From JBEKYH01 sp049511115 (lineage in GTDB: Bacteria > Planctomycetota > Phycisphaerae > Tepidisphaerales > Tepidisphaeraceae): 5,784 nt of DNA. Every line of letters begins with the position of its first letter. The first letter of the stretch is position 1. The stretch spans positions 1 through 5,784 of the forward strand of contig JBEKYH010000344.1 of the NCBI GenBank assembly GCA_049511115.1, given 5' to 3'. Below, one piece after another: positions 1 through 5,389 of this stretch. Position numbers and translations under genes: made by a program. The notes under the pieces are model-generated. The model was not told the DNA's origin and ran no database searches. It worked only from the letters and a program-made list of their open reading frames with translations.

Positions 1-3000
1 TTCCACGCGGCGCATGTTCACGATGCTTTGCAGCAGCTTGAAATTATCGTAGTTGCCCAGTTTGTATTGCAGATTCAGCTTTTCCGCGGTGTTGCGAATC
101 TGCGCCTGCATCTTCGCCAGGCGCTGCATCTCCTCCTGCTCCTTCTGCGGCACCGGGCCTTCCAGCCCGGCGCTGCCGGCGCCGCTGACCTTGCCGCCGC
201 CAGTCGCGCCGCCGACCGGGTCCTTGCTGGTGTCCTTGATCTGGCCGGCCTGGAATGGTGTGGGATCGAGCCGCGTCGGCGTATCGCGCCCGCCCTTGCC
301 CACGGCGGAATCACCGACAAACTCGCCGCTGCTCTGGCCGGTGCGCCCCTCGCCGCTTCGGCCCTGCATTTCGTTGTCGTTGGGAAGCGTATTGCCCGTG
401 ATCCCCTTGGCCGACATATCCGCGATCGGGCCGTCCTGCGCGTCCCAGCCGATGGCGGTGTCCATGGAATCCTGCCAGTTGGAATTGGCATCCTGCATCT
501 TCTCGTCCAAATCCTCCTGCTGCTCCAGCAGATCGCCCTCCATGTCTTCCAACTCCTTAGGCAAATCCGCCAATGGCGGATCGTTCTTGCTCACCGGGTC
601 TTCCATCGTCCATTCGTCACGATCGGGCTTGTTGGCCAGCCACTTTTCAATATTCGTCTTCAACTCCTCCGCCCCTTCCAGCCCCTGCTCCTCCAGCGGC
701 ACCGCGACCTCCGCCGACTGCTTGTTCAGCGCGTCGGCCGCCATGGTGACATCCGAGTAGACCGACATCAGCTCCTTCAGCAGCGCGGGATTGGAGAGGT
801 CCTGTTCGGCGTCCTTGGAAAAATCGGCCAGATTCTCCTGCATGAACGCGTCGAGTTTATCCTGGGCCATGCGGAGGTCGTCGAGATTCTTTTTGTCCGC
901 CGCGTCGTAATCGGCGACAGGCTTTTTCGCCAGCGGCGCGGTCTGATTCAAAACCCGCTGCTGCTCTTTCTCATACGCCTTGAGCGCGTCGTCGAGCTTC
1001 TTAAACGCGTCAGCACGCTCGGGGATCGACGGGGTGGCCACCGAATCGGGCTGCGTAGTGGGTTGATCCGCCGCATTCAATCGCGCCAACAGCGCCCGCA
1101 GGCTTTCCAGAATGCTGGCCTGTTTGACGGTCAGCTTCAGCCCGCCTTCAAGTTGTGCCGAAACCAGCGGCTCGGCCGCGACCTGCGAGGATAAATCGAC
1201 CGCATCCGTTGCCGCATTGACGGCGATGACCTGCAACGTCTTCTGCACGATGCGCGTCTTGTCGCTGAACTCAAACTGATCGGCCGTCTGCTTCATCATG
1301 TCGCGCAATTGCGTCTGCCCGACGGCGACTTCCTTCATCGCATCGGCGTCGACCGGCCGCGTCGTCGGCCCGCCCGCGACGGCGAGCGTCTGGCGCGTCT
1401 TGTCGGAAAGACTCTGTTGGAGTTTGATCATCTCCCCCAATCGCGTCGCGAGCTTTTCCGATTGCTCCGCCTGCTGCTGGGCGATTTGCCTGGGGTCGGA
1501 AAAACGGATGACGATCTTTGGCCCGCGCGACGACTGCGGTCCCATCGACCGCGAAATCGCCGATAGATCACGGTTGTCGGTGGCTTCCACCTGCAGCGTG
1601 ATGGTGGAATCCTGCTTGGTCTGTTCGTCGGTCAGTTTCAGGGGGAATTCAACGACCTTCGATTGCGGCGCGTCGGCAAATGCCTGTCCCGTCTCGGGCA
1701 GCGCGGCCGGTTGGGCGTCGCCAAATCCAACGAGGAGGCGCGCCGACGATATTCCGTAATCGTCGCCAAGCTGGGCGCGGAGGGTTATCTGGGGCGTCGG
1801 AGCCAGCGACAAATCCTGCGTTGGCCACTGCATTACCACCGTTGGCGGCGCGTCGGGCAACGAGCGGATGCTCACGCCATTCTCCGGCAGCTTGGCGATG
1901 ATCTGGTCGCCCCCAAGAATGCCAACATACGCGACGGCGTCGGCCGCGATGACCGTATCGTGGTAAAAGCGATGACCTTCGAGCGCGGCGGACATCGCAA
2001 CCGGCGCGTCGGAATTAACCAGCAGCACCGCGTTCTTGGCCGGCACGTCAATCCCCGCGCCAATCTCCAGGCGGCTGCCCTGCGGCACGATCCATTGCGC
2101 GTGCTCCGCTTCCTTGGGGCTTAGCGTCAGCTTTCGCACGGGCTGGCGCGTGTAAGCCGGCGGCGTGATGGTCACGTCCATCGACGTGAGGGTTACCTTC
2201 TCGGCAAGCTCCACGGAAAACCAATCACTCTGCGACCCGCTGATTTCGACGCGGTATCGCAACGGCTTATCCACGTGATCGATGCGGTAGCCATAAATAA
2301 AATCGCCATCGGACGGCCGCACCGATGCAGACATTTCCACGCCGGCTGCGTCATCGACGAATATCTTCGCGGGCGGCGGCGTGGTTTGCGGGCCGCTGGC
2401 GATGACTTGAATCTCCAGCGGCTCGCCCGTGACGCGCGTCACATTGCCGGGCGTCACGTCGATGATGGAAACGGCGCCGGCGCGCGGAATGAAAGTGGAA
2501 GGCGCGAACATTTGCTGCCACCCGTGCGCAAAATGAGCCGGGAACAGGACGACAATAATAATCGCCGCCGCCAACGGGCCGGCCAATCGCAGGGCGAGCG
2601 TTCGCAAGGCGGCAAAATCCACGGCGTCTTCAAGCGGCTGCGTGCGGCAGCTTGCCGCCACTTCATCAAAGATCGGCCCCAGAAACGGGCTTTGGCTCAG
2701 ATCGTCGGCCTGTGACAGAAGAAGCGAATTGGTGAGCCCATCATGCAGTTCGGCAAATCGCCGCTCGACCATTCGCGCGACAAGTGCGGGCGATGGACGC
2801 AGCAAAATCGGCCGCAGAAACCATGCAATTGCAGTTGCGACAAGCCAGACGGCCCACGCAATGAAGAGGATTTTCGCAGTAACCCCTGCTCCAGCCCAAT
2901 CCGCCGCAAGAGCCGCGGCGACGGAAAAAATCAATCCCCATCCCACCCAGCGAATAGCCCCACGGCTGATTTGCAGAATGCGAAACCGCTGGCCAACAGC

Positions 3001-3054
3001 ATCGAGTTGATCCTCGACAAACTCAAACCCAGGATGCCGGCTAAGCTGGCTCAT
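1..3054 (-). CDS. Large DUF4175-like membrane-anchored protein, 3' end cut by window edge
   Basis: One open frame of 1018 codons runs from ATG (complement 3052-3054) to the left edge without a stop, so the C-terminus is missing. The start is supported by GGGAG (complement 3060-3064) five bases upstream and by an in-frame TAA just before it. Hydrophobic helices lie near residues 36-52, 61-82 and 157-173. Beta-rich, Ig-like sequence follows (about 195-500), with the DDYGI motif at 431-435. Gln/Glu/Lys-rich, probably helical or coiled-coil stretches cover about 520-860, with TTRP at 564-567 and TTQP at 666-669. A Gly/Ser-rich tract (about 880-968) precedes another charged helix. This architecture matches large planctomycete proteins resembling DUF4175; from memory, such genes often lie near MoxR ATPase, DUF58 and VWA genes, none of which is visible here. 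An envelope role is plausible but inferred. GC-rich codon use suggests native chromosome. The frame is certain; the family name is moderately sure. Confidence 0.88.
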   Translation of the reverse strand, partial: MSQLSRHPGFEFVEDQLDAVGQRFRILQISRGAIRWVGWGLIFSVAAALAADWAGAGVTAKILFIAWAVWLVATAIAWFLRPILLRPSPALVARMVERRFAELHDGLTNSLLLSQADDLSQSPFLGPIFDEVAASCRTQPLEDAVDFAALRTLALRLAGPLAAAIIIVVLFPAHFAHGWQQMFAPSTFIPRAGAVSIIDVTPGNVTRVTGEPLEIQVIASGPQTTPPPAKIFVDDAAGVEMSASVRPSDGDFIYGYRIDHVDKPLRYRVEISGSQSDWFSVELAEKVTLTSMDVTITPPAYTRQPVRKLTLSPKEAEHAQWIVPQGSRLEIGAGIDVPAKNAVLLVNSDAPVAMSAALEGHRFYHDTVIAADAVAYVGILGGDQIIAKLPENGVSIRSLPDAPPTVVMQWPTQDLSLAPTPQITLRAQLGDDYGISSARLLVGFGDAQPAALPETGQAFADAPQSKVVEFPLKLTDEQTKQDSTITLQVEATDNRDLSAISRSMGPQSSRGPKIVIRFSDPRQIAQQQAEQSEKLATRLGEMIKLQQSLSDKTRQTLAVAGGPTTRPVDADAMKEVAVGQTQLRDMMKQTADQFEFSDKTRIVQKTLQVIAVNAATDAVDLSSQVAAEPLVSAQLEGGLKLTVKQASILESLRALLARLNAADQPTTQPDSVATPSIPERADAFKKLDDALKAYEKEQQRVLNQTAPLAKKPVADYDAADKKNLDDLRMAQDKLDAFMQENLADFSKDAEQDLSNPALLKELMSVYSDVTMAADALNKQSAEVAVPLEEQGLEGAEELKTNIEKWLANKPDRDEWTMEDPVSKNDPPLADLPKELEDMEGDLLEQQEDLDEKMQDANSNWQDSMDTAIGWDAQDGPIADMSAKGITGNTLPNDNEMQGRSGEGRTGQSSGEFVGDSAVGKGGRDTPTRLDPTPFQAGQIKDTSKDPVGGATGGGKVSGAGSAGLEGPVPQKEQEEMQRLAKMQAQIRNTAEKLNLQYKLGNYDNFKLLQSIVNMRRVE

Positions 3055-3097
3055 CCAGACTCCCAATTATGCCGAGCGAAGCGAACTGCGACAGCCT

Positions 3098-3127
3098 ATC
3101 TTAGCGTATAAATCGGGGGAAGGTCAG
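3098..3127 (-). promoter_or_regulatory. Candidate promoter for the DUF4175-like gene
   Basis: Read on the minus strand, CTGACC (complement 3122-3127) lies 18 bases before TAAGAT (complement 3098-3103), about 44 bases upstream of the start codon. Each hexamer matches the sigma-70 consensus at four of six positions, so this is a weak, by-eye call. TAAGAT is also the -10 proposed for the tRNA promoter. The -35 falls in the first unit of a tandem repeat. Confidence 0.3.
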
Positions 3128-3155
3128 GGATTGAAGAGTGTCAGGGATTGAAGAG
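3123..3155. repeat. Tandem duplication, 16-bp identical unit, period 17
   Basis: GTCAGGGATTGAAGAG occurs at 3123-3138 and again, identically, at 3140-3155, separated by one base. The two copies lie in the spacer between the divergent DUF4175-like gene and the tRNA gene. On the minus strand each copy carries a -35-like element (CTGACC at complement 3122-3127, CTGACA at complement 3139-3144). It may be a simple slippage duplication or a pair of protein-binding sites. With only two copies and no spacer series, it is not a CRISPR array. Confidence 0.85.
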
Positions 3156-3232
3156 GAGATTAAAAAGGGCGGAACGAAGAAGGCACACGCCTTGAATGTC
3201 AAATTGGACGTGCACACGAGTTAGGCACAAGT

Positions 3233-3260
3233 TTGACACATGGCTAGCGCACGCTAAGAT
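3233..3260 (+). promoter_or_regulatory. Promoter of the tRNA-fMet gene
   Basis: A perfect TTGACA -35 (3233-3238) is followed after 16 bases by TAAGAT (3255-3260, four of six to consensus). Transcription would begin a few bases before the mature tRNA 5' end at 3271, as expected for a stable RNA gene with a very short leader. Position and -35 quality make this the best promoter in the window. Confidence 0.65.
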
Positions 3261-3270
3261 GTTATTAGAT

Positions 3271-3344
<74 letters not shown>

Positions 3345-3357
3345 CTTCTTGAAGAAC

Positions 3358-3392
3358 AGGGACTTGCGTGCGACGCAGGTCCCTTTTTCTTT
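3358..3392 (+). terminator. Rho-independent terminator after tRNA-fMet
   Basis: AGGGACTTGCGT (3358-3369) pairs with ACGCAGGTCCCT (3373-3384) to give a 12-bp stem with a single T-G wobble and a GCG loop. It is followed at once by TTTTCTTT (3385-3392). It lies 13 bases past the tRNA discriminator base and would end the tRNA transcript, insulating it from the integrase gene. Confidence 0.9.
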
Positions 3393-3410
3393 GGCCAAAA
3401 GGCCAATTTT
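3391..3410 (+). repeat. Short inverted repeat with T-run, possible second terminator or protein site
   Basis: TTGGCC (3391-3396) and GGCCAA (3401-3406) form a 6-bp perfect inverted repeat around AAAA and are followed by TTTT (3407-3410). It overlaps the tail of the main terminator. It could act as a weak back-up terminator or be a binding site in the attachment region; the sequence does not decide between these. Confidence 0.5.
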
Positions 3411-3428
3411 GTACCCCGTTTGTACCCC
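3408..3428. repeat. Two phased direct repeats TTTGTACCCC, candidate integrase arm-type sites
   Basis: TTTGTACCCC occurs at 3408-3417 and 3419-3428, a period of 11 bp, or about one helical turn, so both copies face the same side of the DNA. They lie between a tRNA 3' end and an integrase gene, where tyrosine recombinases commonly have arm-type or accessory-factor sites. The repeat is certain; the role is inferred from its position. Confidence 0.6.
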
Positions 3429-3459
3429 ACGCCGTCGCCCAGAGAATTGGCGCCGCGAG

Positions 3460-3489
3460 TTGAAAACGGAAATCATCGCGGCCTACACT
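3460..3489 (+). promoter_or_regulatory. Candidate promoter of the integrase gene
   Basis: TTGAAA (3460-3465, five of six to the -35 consensus) is followed after 18 bases by TACACT (3484-3489, four of six to the -10 consensus), about 75 bases before the integrase start. No better pair was noticed between the terminator and the gene. Confidence 0.4.
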
Positions 3490-3497
3490 GGTACCAG
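3488..3497. promoter_or_regulatory. 10-bp perfect palindrome at the integrase promoter, possible operator
   Basis: CTGGTACCAG reads the same on both strands. It overlaps the end of the proposed -10 and the expected transcription start, where a repressor would block transcription. A 10-bp palindrome can arise by chance, so this is only a position-based suggestion. Confidence 0.3.
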
Positions 3498-3520
3498 CGG
3501 GTAGTCGTAGTAGACGAAAC

Positions 3521-3534
3521 AAAAAGGGACTTGC
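3521..3534. repeat. Echo of the tRNA terminator stem in the integrase leader
   Basis: AAAAAGGGACTTGC here repeats AGGGACTTGC from the 5' arm of the terminator (3358-3367). It is also complementary, apart from one wobble, to the 3' arm plus T-run at 3375-3388. It lies about 30 bases before the integrase start codon. It may be a duplicated fragment of the attachment region or a chance match. Confidence 0.5.
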
Positions 3535-3565
3535 CAGGACAAAGGCTCCTCACGGAGACCGTCCC

Positions 3566-4765
3566 ATGGCTAGTCTTTGGAAGCGCAACGGAAAATTCTA
3601 CCTGCAGTATTACGTCGCTGGAGGGCAGCGGCGTAGAAGAAATCTCCGCACCGACAATGAGGAATTCGCAAAGGAAAAGCTCAGGCAGTTTGAGTCCGCG
3701 CAGTTTAGGGGAGAGGAACCTCCACTGCCCACCCGAACTCCGCCTGCGGAAATCCTGACTGCTTACGTCGAGCACATTCGCACGGTCAAGCCGCCCAAGA
3801 GCGTGCAGAATGATGTCTATTATCTGCGCGATGTTTTTGGGCCGTGCTGCGAAGCCCTGAAAATCACTTCCCGCAGGACCAACTCCGGGCAAAAGAAGAG
3901 GCCGTCCAAGCCGGGGCAAGACCGCCGATGCAAAGGCTTCATACTGGAGCCATGCTTCATCGAGCAGCTTACCACAGCCGATATCTCGGCCTTCATCACT
4001 TCGCGTGTCGCAAGTCGAGGCCTGGCTCCGAAAACGGCCAATCATTACCGCTCTATCTTGGCTCGGCTTCTCAATTGGGCCGTCGAGCACAGAGATGTTC
4101 GTCTAAGCGGCAAGGGGAATCCCGCACTCCGAGTCGAGAAGTACCGCGAGCGGGCGCCGGAGATTGTGTTCTTAACGCTGGCGGAGATTGCGCAACAACT
4201 GCAAGTCCTCAGTGAATCTCCAAAGATTCAGGCGGCGGTTGCCACCTACATCTTTGCCGGACTTCGCCGCGAAGAACTTTTGTGGCTTACCCACGACGAC
4301 ATCGACTGGAACGCAAAACCCTTTGGCATCATTCGCGTGCGCGCCAAGACCGTAGGCCAAGAAACGTGGCAGCCCAAGACGCGATCCAATCGTGCCGTGC
4401 CCATTAGCAGCCAGCTTCGTCCGTACCTCGACAAACAGCGACTTCGCGCCTCAAAGAACGTTTGGCTCTTCCCCAACTCCTCTGGCGGGCGGCAGGACCC
4501 GGATAATTTTTCGGCGGACCTGCGGGACGCGAACGCCAAGGCGAAACTCCTTTGGACCTGTCTTCACTATCGGCACACGTTTGGAAGTCAGCTTGCGATG
4601 AAAGGCGAGTCCCTCTTCAAGATCGCCAGACTCATGGGCAACTCACCGCAGATCGCCGAACGGCATTACGCGACGCTTTTGCCCGAATCCCTCGTTACAT
4701 CCGTGGAGTTTGGAACGCCGGCGGCAAATGGGCGAGCCGCAGCGGCGTCTTCTATTTCAGCATGA
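3566..4765 (+). CDS. Tyrosine recombinase / phage-type integrase (planctomycete-like)
   Basis: The 399-aa protein likely catalyses site-specific integration and excision of the element at the tRNA. The ATG is preceded by GGAG (3554-3557) with an 8-base gap. Residues 1-48 form a basic N-terminal region resembling an arm-binding domain. A helical core-binding (SAM-like) domain covers about 58-185 and contains a basic insertion near 100-125. The catalytic domain starts near 200. Visible active-site elements are Arg234 in AGLRREEL, a probable Lys at 271 in PKTRSNRAVPI, Arg336 in YRHTFGSQLA and the nucleophile Tyr368 in ERHYATL. The usual box-II His, three residues before the Arg, is Leu333, with a His at 334 instead. 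The usual His/Trp of the LGH-type motif is Asn359 (LMGNS). From memory, planctomycete integrases often read CLDFRHTFGS and LMGNSPE, so these changes may be typical of the subfamily. A tail rich in Ala/Ser/Gly ends the protein. The SSB-like gene follows about 50 bases later. Confidence 0.95.
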   Translation: MASLWKRNGKFYLQYYVAGGQRRRRNLRTDNEEFAKEKLRQFESAQFRGEEPPLPTRTPPAEILTAYVEHIRTVKPPKSVQNDVYYLRDVFGPCCEALKITSRRTNSGQKKRPSKPGQDRRCKGFILEPCFIEQLTTADISAFITSRVASRGLAPKTANHYRSILARLLNWAVEHRDVRLSGKGNPALRVEKYRERAPEIVFLTLAEIAQQLQVLSESPKIQAAVATYIFAGLRREELLWLTHDDIDWNAKPFGIIRVRAKTVGQETWQPKTRSNRAVPISSQLRPYLDKQRLRASKNVWLFPNSSGGRQDPDNFSADLRDANAKAKLLWTCLHYRHTFGSQLAMKGESLFKIARLMGNSPQIAERHYATLLPESLVTSVEFGTPAANGRAAAASSISA

Positions 4766-4816
4766 GTCGTCCGATTTGGCGCGCACAAAGTGCCGCCGAC
4801 TAGCTGGAGAATGATG

Positions 4817-5296
4817 ATGACCCCATTCCGTGACAACCCGATGCTGGGAACGGTATGTGAGGAGCCGAAGTACCAAGTTATGCCGGATGGACGGCGGATT
4901 GCCTGCTTCAAGCTCATGGTCGACTACCTCATCGACTTCGTTGAAGGGTCGGATGTCAACGTCGTTGTTTGCAACGCTGACGGGAAGGTCGCCGATTTTG
5001 TTCATCGATACTGTCCCAAGGGCCAGGAAATGCTGGTCCAAGGCAAAACGGAATTGAATACCCACGGAAAGGACAACACGGGCGCACATACACGGCTCAG
5101 GGTGAGTTGTGTTGTCAAAAGGATTTGGGTTGTCGGCTTTCGAGACGGCATTGACGGCGCGTATTGCCTTCGACGGAGATGTCCGTTTCTTCGAATGGTG
5201 GGGGCATTGAGGCACCCGATCTCCAGCGTCTACTGGTTTCTGCGACCTTTCAAGCGAGACCGAACGCCCGAAGCTCGCGACGAGATACCGTTTTGA
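4817..5296 (+). CDS. SSB-like single-stranded DNA-binding protein (OB fold)
   Basis: The 159-aa product appears to be a small single-stranded DNA-binding protein. Residues about 9-107 read like the SSB OB fold: a LGTV strand, PKYQVMPDGRRIACFKL matching the family's P-x-G-x-x-V-A-x-F pattern, VVVCNADGKVADFVHRYCPKG matching the region around V-W-G-K-L-A-E-x-x-x-x-Y-L-x-K-G, then MLVQGKTEL and a final strand ending RIWVVG. The last residues, RDEIPF, resemble the acidic SSB tip (DDDIPF) that binds partner proteins. The linker (about 108-152) is unusual, rich in Arg, Phe and Trp rather than Gly, Pro and Gln. Three ATG codons lie in a row at 4811, 4814 and 4817; GGAG at 4806-4809 is best spaced (7 bases) for the third. 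A GTG at 4790 could give a longer form but lacks that support. The position behind an integrase suggests a role in replication or transfer of the element. Confidence 0.72.
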   Translation: MTPFRDNPMLGTVCEEPKYQVMPDGRRIACFKLMVDYLIDFVEGSDVNVVVCNADGKVADFVHRYCPKGQEMLVQGKTELNTHGKDNTGAHTRLRVSCVVKRIWVVGFRDGIDGAYCLRRRCPFLRMVGALRHPISSVYWFLRPFKRDRTPEARDEIPF

Positions 5297-5310
5297 TCCG
5301 CACAAGCACA

Positions 5311-5354
5311 TGCCGGAAATGAATGCGCCGAGAGCGTTTACTCGGCCTCCGGCA
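5311..5354 (+). promoter_or_regulatory. Nested inverted repeat between the SSB-like and DUF5131 genes
   Basis: TGCCGGA (5311-5317) pairs with TCCGGCA (5348-5354). Inside it, GCCGAG (5327-5332) pairs with CTCGGC (5341-5346) around an 8-base loop. The two stems would stack with an asymmetric internal loop. It is not followed by a T-run, so it is a poor intrinsic terminator. It lies upstream of the ribosome site at 5377-5382 and may be an mRNA-processing or stabilising hairpin, or an operator. The rest of the 93-bp gap shows no clear promoter. Confidence 0.5.
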
Positions 5355-5389
5355 GTGTAGTTCGAGAGGCAACATTGAGGAGCTATCAC

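Noticed and set aside
28..2715. Several plus-strand open frames (28-1194, 53-760, 1298-1759, 1663-2124, 2275-2715)
   Set aside because: They lie opposite the 1018-codon minus-strand gene, are composed of Leu/Arg- or Ser-rich shadow sequence and show no recognisable domains. High GC makes such antisense frames common.
3123..3155. CRISPR-like repeat
   Set aside because: Only two adjacent copies with a one-base gap and no spacers, so it is a tandem duplication.
3473..4090. Minus-strand 205-codon frame opposite the integrase N-terminus
   Set aside because: It is a shadow of the integrase gene, whose plus-strand domain content and ribosome site are clear.
4790..4816. GTG start at 4790 for the SSB-like protein
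   Set aside because: It adds only nine residues (MPPTSWRMM) before the ATG at 4817 and has no good ribosome site; GGAG at 4806-4809 lies inside this extension and points to an ATG at 4814 or 4817.
4757..5389. Minus-strand 210-codon frame opposite the SSB-like gene
   Set aside because: It is longer than the SSB-like frame but shows no family motifs, while the plus strand has the OB-fold pattern, the DEIPF tail and a ribosome site. It would also overlap the end of the integrase gene.
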